Shown here one piece after another: positions 35,881 through 45,745 of a stretch of 64,000 bases of DNA (position 1 is its first letter; the number at the start of each line of letters is the position of its first letter). The DNA comes from Rhodospirillales bacterium (lineage in GTDB: Bacteria; Pseudomonadota; Alphaproteobacteria; SP197). The notes beneath the pieces were generated by a model. It saw only the letters and a list, made by a program, of their open reading frames with translations, had not been told where the DNA came from and searched no databases. Both the position numbers and the translations under genes were made by a program. Where the stretch lies: positions 30,208 through 94,207 of the forward strand of contig JACONG010000012.1 of NCBI GenBank assembly GCA_014323865.1. The letters run 5' to 3'.

Positions 35881-37233
35881 TCAGGCCGGGACCTGCAGGT
35901 CCGCCGTCTTGAGTGCCGCCTTCTGGCGCTTCGCCAGCTTCGCCTCGTCGTAGCCCTCTATCAGGTCATGGAAGATGCGGTGCCAGTTCACCTCGGCTTC
36001 AAGGTGAAGAAAGACACTCCCGAGGCCGATGGCGGCCCGGTCCATGAAGACGAACTCGCGCGGCACCGTGACACCGCCGAATTCGCGCAGGCGACCGTGC
36101 ACCTGGGAGGCGACCCGGGCACCGTACATGGTACCCTCGTTCTGGATGGCGCGCGCCTTGTCTTCCAGGAGCGGCGCGTAGACGAACTCGGCCCAGAGGT
36201 GGAGCGTGTCGATCACCTCGTTCGAGAGACCGGTGAAGCCCCAAGTTTCGTAAGCGTGAACGGCAAGGTCGCGGTCGTCGTTCTGCAGCGCGTGGTAAAG
36301 ATCGATCACTCCGGTGACGAACTTGGGTACAAAGACACGAATGCAGCCGAAATCGAGCAGGTTCACGCCCATGTCGGGCCGAACCTTGTAGTTGCCGAGA
36401 TGCGGATCGCCATGGATGACACCGAAGCCGTAGAAAGGCTCGTACCAGGCGTGAAACATCGACATCGCGAGTTCGTTGCGTTCCTCAAGCGGGCGCTCCC
36501 TGGCTGTCATCAGCGGTTCGCCGTCGAGCCAGCCCATGGTCAGAAGCCGCTTGGTCGACAGCTCCGGTACGATCGGGGCAACGTCAACCCGCGGCTGCTT
36601 CTTCAGCATCTCGGCGTAGAGTCGTTGGTGGCGGGCCTCGCGGTCGTAGTCGAGCTCCTCGCGGAGTCGCTCGGCGATCTCCTCGTGGATGCCGCTCGGG
36701 TCGATCGCCTTGTCGTAACGGCGATAGATCGAAAAGATCAGCTTGAGCTGGGAGAGGTCGGCCTCCACCGCCGACTGCATGTCCGGGTACTGCAGCTTGC
36801 AGGCGAGCGGCGCGCCACCGGTCGAGGTCGCACGGTGAACCTGGCCGAGCGACGCCGCCGCGGCAGCCTCGCGGTCGAACGATCCGAACTTCTTCTGCCA
36901 GTCCCGACCCAGCTCACTCGACATGCGCCGCTTCACGAAGGGCCAGCCCATCGCCGGCGCGTTGGACTGCAGTTGCGCAAGTTCCGCCGCATAGTCCGAC
37001 GGCAGGACGTCAGGGATCGTGGCGAGGAGCTGCGCCACCTTCATCAGAGGCCCCTTGAGGCCGCCCAGCGCAACGCGAAGGTCGGCAGCCATGTCGCCCT
37101 GGTCGGTCGGCACGCCCAGGAAGCGGCCCGCCGCCATGCGTGCGCCCACGCGGCCGACTGACGTGCCGACGCGCGCGTAGCGGGCGACCCGCCCGGTCAG
37201 CCGGTTCGCTTCGCTGCGATCCGAGTCGGTCAC
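35881..37233 (-). CDS. ABC1/AarF/UbiB family atypical kinase
   Basis: A 450-residue protein with the atypical kinase-like fold of the ABC1 family. KGPLMKVAQLLATIPDVLP is the family KxGQ region (here KVAQ), AAAAASLGQVHRATSTGG the Ala-rich nucleotide loop, and VIHGDPHLGNY with LLDFGCIRVF the catalytic and metal-binding residues. Members support ubiquinone biosynthesis or lipid homeostasis. The protein has no C-terminal membrane helices, unlike E. coli UbiB, so it is nearer to the soluble AarF-like group. No ubi genes are nearby. Confidence 0.9.
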   Translation of the reverse strand: MTDSDRSEANRLTGRVARYARVGTSVGRVGARMAAGRFLGVPTDQGDMAADLRVALGGLKGPLMKVAQLLATIPDVLPSDYAAELAQLQSNAPAMGWPFVKRRMSSELGRDWQKKFGSFDREAAAAASLGQVHRATSTGGAPLACKLQYPDMQSAVEADLSQLKLIFSIYRRYDKAIDPSGIHEEIAERLREELDYDREARHQRLYAEMLKKQPRVDVAPIVPELSTKRLLTMGWLDGEPLMTARERPLEERNELAMSMFHAWYEPFYGFGVIHGDPHLGNYKVRPDMGVNLLDFGCIRVFVPKFVTGVIDLYHALQNDDRDLAVHAYETWGFTGLSNEVIDTLHLWAEFVYAPLLEDKARAIQNEGTMYGARVASQVHGRLREFGGVTVPREFVFMDRAAIGLGSVFLHLEAEVNWHRIFHDLIEGYDEAKLAKRQKAALKTADLQVPA

Positions 37234-37367
37234 GTCACAGCACTCCCCATCGAGTCATCCCGGCCAGGCGAACAAAACGAGCACGAGCCGGCATCTCGGC
37301 CCGCGCATCCGCCAAAGGGTACGGGCACCCATCCGGTCGCCCGGGACGGTACCAAGAGATGTTGGGA

Positions 37368-39149
37368 TCATCCTCCTGCGGCTTCCAATTCGTCAATGAA
37401 ACCTTCGATCACGCCCAAGCCCTTCGACCAGAACGCCGGGTCCGACGCGTCGAGACCGAAGGGTGCCAGGAGTTCCTTGTGACGCTTTGTGCCGCCGGCC
37501 TGGAGCATGTCCAGGAAACGATCCTGGAAGCCCTCCTCCGCCTCCCGGTAGTGCGCATAGAGCGCGTTCACCAGACAGTCGCCGAAAGCGTAGGCGTAGA
37601 CGTAGAACGGCGAGTGAATGAAGTGCGGGATGTAGCACCAGAAAATCCTGTAGTCGTCGTCGAAGGTGAAGGCGTCGCCGAGACTCTCGGTTTGTACGCC
37701 CATCCACAGATCGCCGATCTGTTCGGGCGTCAACTCGCCGTCCCTGCGAGCGTTGTGTACGCGCCGCTCGAACTCGCAGAAGGCAATCTGCCGTACCACG
37801 GTGTTGAGCATGTCCTCGACCTTGCCGGCGAGGATGGTCCGACGACGGCCCTCGTCGTCCTCCCCGTCGAGCATGCGGCGGAAGGCAAGCTGCTCGCCGA
37901 AGACCGAGGCCGTTTCGGCAAGCGTCAGCGGTGTATCGGCCAGCAGAGGACCCTGCCCGGCCGCCAGCACCTGATGGACACCGTGGCCAAGTTCGTGGGC
38001 CAGCGTCATCACGTCCCGCACCTTGCCCTGGTAGTTGAGCAGCACGAACGGATGGGCCGACGGCACTGTGGGATGCGAGAAGGCACCACCGGCTTTGCCC
38101 TCGCGCACCGGAGCGTCGATCCAGTTCTTCTCGAAGAATACATCGGCGATCTCGGCCATCTTCGGCGCGAAGTCGCCGTAGGCGTCAAGCACGAGCGAGC
38201 GCGCATCGGACCAGGGGATCTCGCGATCGTCGTCATTGGGCAGCGGCGCGTTGCGGTCCCACCACGGGAGCTGATCCTGTTCGAACCAGCGCGCCTTCAT
38301 GCGGTAGTAGCGGTGGGATAGCCGTGGGTAGGCCTCGCGCACCGCCTCGATCAGGGCTTCGACCACCTTGTCCTCGACCTGATTGGCCAGGTTTCGTGAG
38401 GACATCGGGTGGACGAAGGAACGCCAGCCGTCGTCGATCGCCTTCGACTTCGCGAGCGTGTTGGTGATATGGGCAAAAAGCTGTTCGTTGTTCCTGAACA
38501 CCCTGCCCAGTTCCAGCGCAGCGGCCCTGCGCTTGGTGCCATCGGTCGACGACAGAAGATCAAGAGCCTGGGCTTCGGTCATGGTCTCGCCATCGATCTC
38601 GAAGCGCAGACCGGCGATGGTCTGGTCGAACAGGCGTATCCAGGCCTGAGTCTGAACGACCGAGAGCTCGTGAAGCATCTCCTCGGCCTCATCGGAGAGC
38701 TGATGCGGACGGAACGAGCGGACGTTTTCAAGCCACGGCCTGTAGCGCGCCACACCCTTGTCGGTCAGCAGCCGTTCCATGGCGTCGTCGTCGATCCGGT
38801 TGATCTCGAGCGTGAAGAAGATCAGACGCCCGGTGATATCGTTCAGCCGTTCGACGACACCCTGGTAGAACTGCGCCCGTTCGGGGTCCGACTGGTTGCC
38901 CGCGAAGTGGAGCTGGGCGTAGCTACCCACACGCCCGAGACCGTCTTCGATCGCTTCATAACGGCGGATTGCAGTGGCGAACTCCGTCGCCCCCAGATCG
39001 GCCAGGCGGCCCTTGAACGCGCGTTCGAAGGCTCCAGATTCGTCGGTCAACCGCACCATGTCCGCATCGATCCGGGGATCGTCGGATCCGTCGTAGAAGA
39101 CGGAAAGATCCCATTCGGGCAGATCGCCCAGCGTGGCGGCTTCAGACAT
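37368..39149 (-). CDS. pepF: Oligoendopeptidase F (M3 family)
   Basis: A 593-residue zinc metallopeptidase. The HExxH motif is in MTLAHELGHGVHQVLAAGQG, followed by the third zinc ligand in ETASVFGEQLAF. The C-terminal segment SPFYVYAYAFGDCLVNALY and the final AGGTKRHKELLAPFGLD are typical PepF elements. It degrades cytoplasmic peptides of about 7-17 residues. No signal peptide is present. The gene is divergent from the acyl-CoA ligase with 146 bases between the start codons. Confidence 0.94.
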   Translation of the reverse strand: MSEAATLGDLPEWDLSVFYDGSDDPRIDADMVRLTDESGAFERAFKGRLADLGATEFATAIRRYEAIEDGLGRVGSYAQLHFAGNQSDPERAQFYQGVVERLNDITGRLIFFTLEINRIDDDAMERLLTDKGVARYRPWLENVRSFRPHQLSDEAEEMLHELSVVQTQAWIRLFDQTIAGLRFEIDGETMTEAQALDLLSSTDGTKRRAAALELGRVFRNNEQLFAHITNTLAKSKAIDDGWRSFVHPMSSRNLANQVEDKVVEALIEAVREAYPRLSHRYYRMKARWFEQDQLPWWDRNAPLPNDDDREIPWSDARSLVLDAYGDFAPKMAEIADVFFEKNWIDAPVREGKAGGAFSHPTVPSAHPFVLLNYQGKVRDVMTLAHELGHGVHQVLAAGQGPLLADTPLTLAETASVFGEQLAFRRMLDGEDDEGRRRTILAGKVEDMLNTVVRQIAFCEFERRVHNARRDGELTPEQIGDLWMGVQTESLGDAFTFDDDYRIFWCYIPHFIHSPFYVYAYAFGDCLVNALYAHYREAEEGFQDRFLDMLQAGGTKRHKELLAPFGLDASDPAFWSKGLGVIEGFIDELEAAGG

Positions 39150-39295
39150 CGAAAACTCCTGGAAGCGTTGTGAGCTGCATAAGGCTTACCATATGGGGAT
39201 ATCGTGGGCCGATGTAAGCGATCCTGAACGAGGCGATTTGTCTCAACCACACCGTGCGACCACCTCTTGAGTCACGACATGCCAAACACTTCTTC

Positions 39296-41071
39296 ATGAA
39301 CTATGACAACTGGCCGAACCTGGCCACGATGTTCTTCGAAATCGCGCACCGCGAAGGCGACAAGCCTTTTCTGTGGGCCAAATCGGACGGAGCCTACAGA
39401 CCCTGGAGTTGGGACAGGGTCGACCGCGATGTCCGCGCGCTCTCTGCAGGACTGACCGATCTCGGCCTGAAGAGTGGCGACCGGGTCGTCCTCGTCGCCG
39501 AAAACCGGCCGGAATGGGTCATTGCCGATCTCGCCATCATTGCAGCGGGTGGCGTCACGGTCCCCGCCTACACGACCAACACCGAAGCGCTGCACGAGCA
39601 TGTGCTGAAGGACAGCAGTGCGACACTGGCGATCGTGGCAGACCAGCAGCTTGCCCGGCGTCTGCTTCCGGCCTGCAGGTCGGCCGGTGTCACACGCGTT
39701 GTTGCGATCGAGGAGGTCGAGGCGGCCGACGGCGTCGATGTCGTGTCCTGGAGCGATGCGTTGGCCCGTGGAAAGGCTGGTGCCACCGAGGTCGAGGCGC
39801 ATGCCGCCCAGGTCACCCGCAAGGACACGGCGTGTTTCATCTACACTTCCGGAACCGGCGGCCTGCCCAAGGGCGTGGTCCTCTCGCATCACGCGGTGAT
39901 GTCGAACATCAAGAGCATCTACATCGCTTTCGAGCCTCTCCTGTCATCGAAGGAGACCTTCCTCTCGTTCCTTCCGCTCTCGCACTCCTACGAACACACC
40001 GCGGGGCTCTATTTTCCGATTTCGATCGGCGCGGAGATCTACTACGCCGAAGGTGCCGACACCCTGATCACGAACATGCCCGAGGCGCGCCCGACGATCA
40101 TGACTTGCGTCCCGCGGCTCTATGAGGTGATGCGCCAGCGCATCCTCTCCGGCGTCAACCGGCAGGGCGGAAAGAAGAAGGAGTTCTTCGAGAAGGCCGT
40201 CGTGCTGGGCACGAAGCGGCTCAACGGGGAACGCCTGGGCATCCTCGAACGCCTGCAGGACCGGGTGCTCGACAAGCTGGTGCGCGACAAGGTGCGCGAT
40301 CGCTTCGGTGGCCGGCTCAAGGTGCTGGTTTCGGGTGGCGCACCCCTCAACCCCGACATCGGCACGTTCTTCTCCGCTCTGGGCCTGGTGCTGCTCCAGG
40401 GATACGGCCAGACGGAAGCGGCACCTGTCGTCTCAGCCAACCTGCCCGACAGGATCAAGATGGCCACCGTCGGGCGGCCGTTGCCCGAGGTCGAGGTGAG
40501 GATCGCCGAGGACGGAGAGATTCTGGTTCGCGGCGGCCTCCTGATGGATGGCTACTGGAACAACCCCGAGGCCACGGCCGAAGCGCTCAAGGACGGCTGG
40601 CTCCACACCGGCGACATCGGCGAGTTCGACGACGAAGGTTTCCTCAGCATCACCGACCGGAAGAAGGACCTCATCGTCAATTCCGGCGGCGACAACATCG
40701 CGCCACAGCGTGTCGAGGGCATTCTGAACATGGAGCCCGAGATCGCGCAGTCCATGGTGTACGGCGACAAGCGGCCCTACCTGGCGGCCGTCGTGGTGCC
40801 GGACGATGCTTATCTGATCGCGTTCGCCAAGCGCCACAATCTGGGTCCCAAGCTGGCCGCCCTAGCAGACGAACCGGCTCTCCTCTCCGAGATGAAGGCC
40901 GTGATTGACCGGGCCAACGCGCACCTCTCTGCGATCGAGAAGGTCAAGCGAGTGATGGTGGCGTCCGAGGCCTTCACGGTCGACAACGGGCTGATGACGC
41001 CGACGTTGAAGGTGCGCCGCCATGCCGTGAAAGAGGTCTACGGCTCCGCCCTTGAGTCGCTCTACGGATAA
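39296..41071 (+). CDS. AMP-forming long-chain acyl-CoA synthetase
   Basis: A 591-residue adenylate-forming enzyme. The P-loop CFIYTSGTGGLPKGVVLSHH is the AMP-binding signature, LLQGYGQTEAAPVVSAN and GWLHTGDIGEFDDEGFLSIT carry the ATP and ribose contacts, and the hinge DRKKDLIVNSGGDNIAPQRV includes the acyl-binding motif. The C-terminal Lys is near TPTLKVRRH. It activates fatty acids to acyl-CoA. The ATG at 39296 is chosen as the first Met before the conserved N-terminus. A 6-codon ORF (39279-39299, MPNTSS) ends in an ATGA overlap with it and may affect translation. No ribosome site is evident. Confidence 0.93.
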   Translation: MNYDNWPNLATMFFEIAHREGDKPFLWAKSDGAYRPWSWDRVDRDVRALSAGLTDLGLKSGDRVVLVAENRPEWVIADLAIIAAGGVTVPAYTTNTEALHEHVLKDSSATLAIVADQQLARRLLPACRSAGVTRVVAIEEVEAADGVDVVSWSDALARGKAGATEVEAHAAQVTRKDTACFIYTSGTGGLPKGVVLSHHAVMSNIKSIYIAFEPLLSSKETFLSFLPLSHSYEHTAGLYFPISIGAEIYYAEGADTLITNMPEARPTIMTCVPRLYEVMRQRILSGVNRQGGKKKEFFEKAVVLGTKRLNGERLGILERLQDRVLDKLVRDKVRDRFGGRLKVLVSGGAPLNPDIGTFFSALGLVLLQGYGQTEAAPVVSANLPDRIKMATVGRPLPEVEVRIAEDGEILVRGGLLMDGYWNNPEATAEALKDGWLHTGDIGEFDDEGFLSITDRKKDLIVNSGGDNIAPQRVEGILNMEPEIAQSMVYGDKRPYLAAVVVPDDAYLIAFAKRHNLGPKLAALADEPALLSEMKAVIDRANAHLSAIEKVKRVMVASEAFTVDNGLMTPTLKVRRHAVKEVYGSALESLYG

Positions 41072-41166
41072 ATCCCCCGGATTTCATCAGTTCACGGTTG
41101 CTGGAATTTTTACCGATGCGGCCCGCATGTTGCTGACGTGTTCCAAACAGGAACGAAGGTGGGATC

Positions 41167-41412
41167 ATGTTGCAACAAATCCTGATCGTCGCTGACGATC
41201 CGGTATAGCACCGTTTGTATGGCGAAATCGTCGGCTCGATGGGGTTTCGCACGGAAACCGACGAAGATGGCCGGGTCGCGCCCGACCTCTTGATGACCGG
41301 CGATCAAGCGATGCGTCCCAACTGTGTTCTGCCTTATCTCAACATGCCCGATGTCGACGGCATGACGGTCCTCGAAAGGCTGACCCAGGTCTTGGCGGCG
41401 TCGACATTGTCG
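41167..41412 (+). pseudogene. Response-regulator receiver domain, broken by an in-frame TAG
   Basis: The frame begins MLQQILIVADDPV, then TAG (41206-41208), then HRLYGEIVGSMGFRTETDED and VLPYLNMPDVDGMTVLERL. The match to a CheY-like receiver is clear, but one of the first acidic pocket residues is Ala (IVADD for IVDDD), the phospho-acceptor Asp of VLLDLNMPDVDGM is Tyr, and the C-terminal third is missing. CAG to TAG would explain the stop. No function is expected. Confidence 0.75.
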
Positions 41413-41449
41413 GGGTGGCGAGCCTGTTCTTCCGTGCTAAGGACAGAGT

Positions 41450-44400
41450 GTGAGCAACGCCAACGTCTCGCTGGATGACCGCTATGCCAGGCAGCAGGGC
41501 CGAGTCCTGCTGTCGGGGACACACGCGCTGGTTCGTCTACCGATGTTGCAGTACCAGCGCGACCGGGCACAGGGGCTCAACACGGCCTGTTACATCACCG
41601 GTTATCGGGGTTCTCCGCTGGGCGGGCTCGATACGGCCCTGTGGCAGGCGCGCCAGTTCACCGAACGCCACGCTATCCACTTCACGCCCGGGATCAATGA
41701 GGACCTTGCCGCCACATCGGTCTGGGGCAGCCAGCAGACCGGGTTGTTCGACGACGCCACGGTCGATGGCGTCTTTGCCATGCTCTACGCCAAGGGACCC
41801 GGTATCGACCGTTCCGGCGATGCCCTGAAGCACGGCAACACGGCCGGGTCATCGCGCCACGGCGGCGTGCTCGTGCTGGCGGGCGACGATCACACATGCA
41901 AGTCCTCGACCTCGGCGCACCAGAGCGAGTTCGGCCTGGTCGACGCCATGATCCCCGTACTGCACCCGGCAGGCGCCCAGGAGTTTCTCGACTACGGGCT
42001 GCACGGCTGGGCAATGTCGCGCTTCGCCGGATTGTGGGCCGGCATGAAGCTGGTCTCCGAGACCGTCGACACGACCACATCGGTCATGATCGACCCGGCC
42101 AGGCCCGAGATCGTGCTGCCCGACTCCGCCATTGTGCCTGCCGAGGGCGTTCATCTGCGGTGGCCGGATTCGGCGCTCGCCAAAGAAGAGCGGCTGCACC
42201 GCTACAAGATCGACCTCGCGCTGGCCTATGCCGCCGCCAACGGTCTGGACCGGATCGTGCTGGACAGCTCCCGGCCGCGCCTCGGTATCGCGACGGTCGG
42301 CAAGTCCTATCTCGATGTCCGCCAGGCGCTCGCCCAGCTCGGACTCGATGACGACAGCGCGGCTGCATTCGGCCTTCGCGTCTACAAGATCGGCATGCCC
42401 TGGCCGCTCGAACCCCAGGGTCTGCGCCGCTTCGCCGACGGTCTCGATGAGATCTTCGTGGTCGAGGAGAAACGTGGCCTGATCGAACCGCAGGTCCGCG
42501 ACATCCTCTACGATCTGCCCGACGGCCGACGCCCGCGCATCGTCGGGAAAAAGGACGACCAGGGCGCAACACTGCTGCCGTCCTGGGACGAGCTGTCACC
42601 CGCGATGATCGCGACCGCCCTGGTCGCACGGCTGGAAGCCAACGGCGGAGCGGGCGATCTCGCGGAGAGGGCCGATGCCCTGGAACGCCGCCTCGAGGCG
42701 GCACAGCGCGACACGTCGACGGTGGCGCGCATCCCCTACTTCTGTTCGGGCTGCCCGCACAGCAGTTCGACCCACGTTCCCGAGGGCAGCGAGGCTTTTG
42801 CCGGCATCGGCTGCCACTACCTCGTGCAGAGCATGGAGCGAAACACGCTCACCTTCACCCAGATGGGCGCCGAGGGGGCGAACTGGATCGGCCTTTCGCC
42901 CTTCCGTACCACCGAGCACGTCTTCGTCAACATCGGCGACGGCACCTACGTGCACTCGGGACTGCTGGCAATCCGCGCGGCGGTCTCGGCCGGTGTCAAC
43001 GTCACCTACAAGCTGCTCTACAACGATGCGGTGGCCATGACCGGTGGCCAGCCATTCGAAGGCTCGCCCAGCGTGCCGTTGATCACCCATCAGCTCTACG
43101 GCGAAGGCGTTCGGCGAATTGCGGTCCTGACCGACGAACCCGGCAAGTACGCCACCCTGGCGGACTTCGCCAAGGGCGTCACCCTCCACGACCGCAGCGA
43201 GCTCGATGCCGTGCAACGGCTTCTGCGCGAAACACCCGGCGTCACAGCGCTGATCTACGATCAGGTCTGTGCGACCGAGAAGCGCCGACGCCGCAAGCGT
43301 GGCCTGATGGAGGACCCGCCCCGGCGTGTCTTCATCAACGAGGCCGTCTGCGAGGGCTGCGGCGATTGCGGGGTGCAGTCCAACTGCCTCTCGATCGTGC
43401 CGGTCGAGACAGAGTTCGGTCTGAAGCGGCAGATCGACCAGTCATCGTGCAACAAGGACATGACCTGCCTGAACGGCTTCTGCCCCAGCTTTGTCACGGT
43501 CGAGGGCGTCAAGCCGCGCAAGCCGGAGCCGGCCGACCTCGAACGATTGCTCGACGGCCCGATGCCTCTGCCCGACCTGGCAACGCTGGACACACCCTGG
43601 TCGATCGTGATTGCTGGCGTCGGCGGAACCGGCGTCATCACGCTGGCGCAGATTCTGGGCTGGGCGGCCCATATCGACGGCAAGGGCATTGCCGTGCTCG
43701 ACCAGATCGGGCTCGCCCAGAAGTACGGCGGCGTCACCAGCCACGTTCGCATTGCCGCCACACCCGACGGTCTCAACGCGTCCAAGATCGGCGTCGGCGA
43801 GGCCAACCTCCTGCTCGGCTGCGATCTCGTACACTGCGCCACGACCGAAGTCGTGGTGCGCGGCGATGAAGGGCGCTCCCGCGCTGTCGTCAACCACCAT
43901 GCCGCGCCGACCGGCGACTTCACACGTAACCCCGATGCGACCGTGGCCGCCACACCACTGATCGAACGGATTGGCCGACACTGCAACGACGTTACGTCAT
44001 GGGATACCACCGTGCTGGCCGAGGCGCTGTTCGGCGACAGCATCGCTGCGAACATGATGCTGCTGGGGGCCGCCTGGCAGCGCGGGCTGGTCCCGATCTC
44101 AGCCGATGCAATCGATCAGGCCATAGCGCTCAACGGTGTCGCGATCGCGCTCAACCGCCATGCCTTCGCCATCGGGCGCCTGCTTAGTGTCAACCCGAAA
44201 CGAGTCGTGGCGGCCGCAACGGCACAACGCCCGACGTTGGCACGACGCCACCTCTCCGAGTCGCTGGACGGGATGATCGAGCGCAGAGCCGTCCACCTGT
44301 GGAACTATCAGGATAAACGCCTCGCACAACGCTACACAGCCGCTATCGAGCGGGTGCGAGAAGCTGAGGCGCACGCCCTGCCCGGCTCAACCTCTCTGAC

Positions 44401-44920
44401 CGAGGCGGTCGCACGCAACCTGCACCGGGTTCTGGCAAACAAGGATGAGTACGAGGTCGCCAGGCTCTACACCGATGGCACCTTTGCCGCGTCACTGGCC
44501 AAGGCCTTCGAGGACGGCGGGCGCGTCAGCCTGCATCTCGCGCCGCCGCTGCTGTCCCGCGCGGACCCTGTGACCGGCCGCCCGGCCAAGCGAATGTTCG
44601 GCTCCTGGATCATGCCCCTGCTGCGCGGACTGGCCGCGATCAAGGGGCTGCGCGGCACGACCTTCGACCCCTTCGGCTGGAGCGGCGAGCGGCGGCGCGA
44701 ACGGAAGTTGATCGACGACTACGAAGCTGACCTCGCGACAATCCTGTCGTCACTGTCACCCGACAATCACGGGCTCTGCGTTGCCCTGGCGCTGGTGCCC
44801 GACGGCATCAAGGGCTTCGGTCCCGTGAAGATGAAAGCGATGGACGAGGCCGCCGAGCGGCGCGCCGAGATCCTGGCGGCCTTGAACCGGCCGGCCGACG
44901 AAAAACTGGCGGCGGAGTAG
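41450..44920 (+). CDS. Fused indolepyruvate ferredoxin oxidoreductase
   Basis: A 1156-residue protein with GTG start at 41450 and AAGGA seven bases upstream. The N-terminal half (YITGYRGSPLGGLDTALWQA, TPGINEDLAATSVWGSQQ) and the TPP region (FCSGCPHSSSTHVPEG, GIGCHYL) correspond to the alpha subunit. A cysteine-rich ferredoxin-like part follows (CEGCGDCGVQSNC, DMTCLNGFCPSF). VAGVGGTGVITLAQILGWAA starts the gamma-type domain of the beta subunit. It decarboxylates arylpyruvates to aryl-acetyl-CoA with ferredoxin reduction. The long fused form is common in alpha- and betaproteobacteria. An SDR gene follows after 16 bases. Confidence 0.93.
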   Translation: MSNANVSLDDRYARQQGRVLLSGTHALVRLPMLQYQRDRAQGLNTACYITGYRGSPLGGLDTALWQARQFTERHAIHFTPGINEDLAATSVWGSQQTGLFDDATVDGVFAMLYAKGPGIDRSGDALKHGNTAGSSRHGGVLVLAGDDHTCKSSTSAHQSEFGLVDAMIPVLHPAGAQEFLDYGLHGWAMSRFAGLWAGMKLVSETVDTTTSVMIDPARPEIVLPDSAIVPAEGVHLRWPDSALAKEERLHRYKIDLALAYAAANGLDRIVLDSSRPRLGIATVGKSYLDVRQALAQLGLDDDSAAAFGLRVYKIGMPWPLEPQGLRRFADGLDEIFVVEEKRGLIEPQVRDILYDLPDGRRPRIVGKKDDQGATLLPSWDELSPAMIATALVARLEANGGAGDLAERADALERRLEAAQRDTSTVARIPYFCSGCPHSSSTHVPEGSEAFAGIGCHYLVQSMERNTLTFTQMGAEGANWIGLSPFRTTEHVFVNIGDGTYVHSGLLAIRAAVSAGVNVTYKLLYNDAVAMTGGQPFEGSPSVPLITHQLYGEGVRRIAVLTDEPGKYATLADFAKGVTLHDRSELDAVQRLLRETPGVTALIYDQVCATEKRRRRKRGLMEDPPRRVFINEAVCEGCGDCGVQSNCLSIVPVETEFGLKRQIDQSSCNKDMTCLNGFCPSFVTVEGVKPRKPEPADLERLLDGPMPLPDLATLDTPWSIVIAGVGGTGVITLAQILGWAAHIDGKGIAVLDQIGLAQKYGGVTSHVRIAATPDGLNASKIGVGEANLLLGCDLVHCATTEVVVRGDEGRSRAVVNHHAAPTGDFTRNPDATVAATPLIERIGRHCNDVTSWDTTVLAEALFGDSIAANMMLLGAAWQRGLVPISADAIDQAIALNGVAIALNRHAFAIGRLLSVNPKRVVAAATAQRPTLARRHLSESLDGMIERRAVHLWNYQDKRLAQRYTAAIERVREAEAHALPGSTSLTEAVARNLHRVLANKDEYEVARLYTDGTFAASLAKAFEDGGRVSLHLAPPLLSRADPVTGRPAKRMFGSWIMPLLRGLAAIKGLRGTTFDPFGWSGERRRERKLIDDYEADLATILSSLSPDNHGLCVALALVPDGIKGFGPVKMKAMDEAAERRAEILAALNRPADEKLAAE

Positions 44921-44936
44921 CTCTGAGGAGGAGATC

Positions 44937-45662
44937 ATGGCGAGTTCTGACAGTGGTGTTGCGGTTGTGATCGGTGCGGGCGGCGGGCTCGGCGCAGGAC
45001 TCGCCCGCCGGTTCGCGTCCGCGGGCATGGTGGTCGCCGTGGCGTCACGCAATCCACACAACGCCGAGGAAGTCGCCGCGCATGTCGAGAGCACCATGCA
45101 TGGTAACGCCTATGGCTATCCCTGCGATGCCACCGACGAGGTCTCGATCCATGACCTGTTGAACAGGGTTTCAGGCGAACTCGGCGAACCCGATCTTGTC
45201 GTCTACAACGCCAGTGGTTTCCTCATGAAGTCGATCCTCGACATCGAGGTCGATGAGATGGTCGCGCAGTGGAACGTGACCTGCCTCGGCGGCTTCATCG
45301 TTGGCCGCGAGGCCGCCCGCCGCATGACAGAGCGCGGCAGCGGCACCATCATCTTCACCGGTGCCACCGCCTGTTACAAGGGTTCTGCCCTGTTTGCAGG
45401 ATTCGCCGTGGGCAAGTTCGGCCTGCGCGGCCTTGCACAATCGATGGCGCGCGAACTCGGCCCCAAGGGCGTCCATGTCGCACTGGTCAACATCGACGGC
45501 GAGATCAACGGGCCGGCCCACATCCACGAAATCCCGGGGAAGGGCATTGATGCCCTGCTCGATTCTGACGCGACCGCGGAGACCTACCTCTCGATCCACC
45601 GGCAGCACCACACCGCTTGGACCCACGAGGTCGACCTGCGTCCCGCCATTGAGCGCTGGTAG
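44937..45662 (+). CDS. SDR family protein lacking the catalytic tyrosine
   Basis: A 241-residue short-chain dehydrogenase fold; GAGGAGGAG precedes the ATG by four bases. The nucleotide motif is VVIGAGGGLGAGLARRFA (GxxxGxG), and NAS in VVYNASGFLM replaces the usual NNAG. The active-site Y-x-x-x-K is changed: FAGFAVGKFGLRGLAQSMAR has Phe where Tyr is expected. The catalytic Ser may be in FTGATACYKG, also altered. Members with FAxGK occur in a side branch of the family, so the protein may still bind NAD(P) with another role. It is probably cotranscribed with the indolepyruvate oxidoreductase. Confidence 0.85.
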   Translation: MASSDSGVAVVIGAGGGLGAGLARRFASAGMVVAVASRNPHNAEEVAAHVESTMHGNAYGYPCDATDEVSIHDLLNRVSGELGEPDLVVYNASGFLMKSILDIEVDEMVAQWNVTCLGGFIVGREAARRMTERGSGTIIFTGATACYKGSALFAGFAVGKFGLRGLAQSMARELGPKGVHVALVNIDGEINGPAHIHEIPGKGIDALLDSDATAETYLSIHRQHHTAWTHEVDLRPAIERW

Positions 45663-45745
45663 GCCTCCAAAAGACTGAACCTCATGCCCGAGCCTCGGCG
45701 CGCATTGCATGCCTGGTGGGGGATGATACCCGTTCGGTTTGAGCC

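Noticed and set aside
39279..39299. Six-codon upstream ORF as a regulatory leader of the acyl-CoA synthetase
   Set aside because: It ends in an ATGA overlap, but has no ribosome site and no conserved feature; could be chance.
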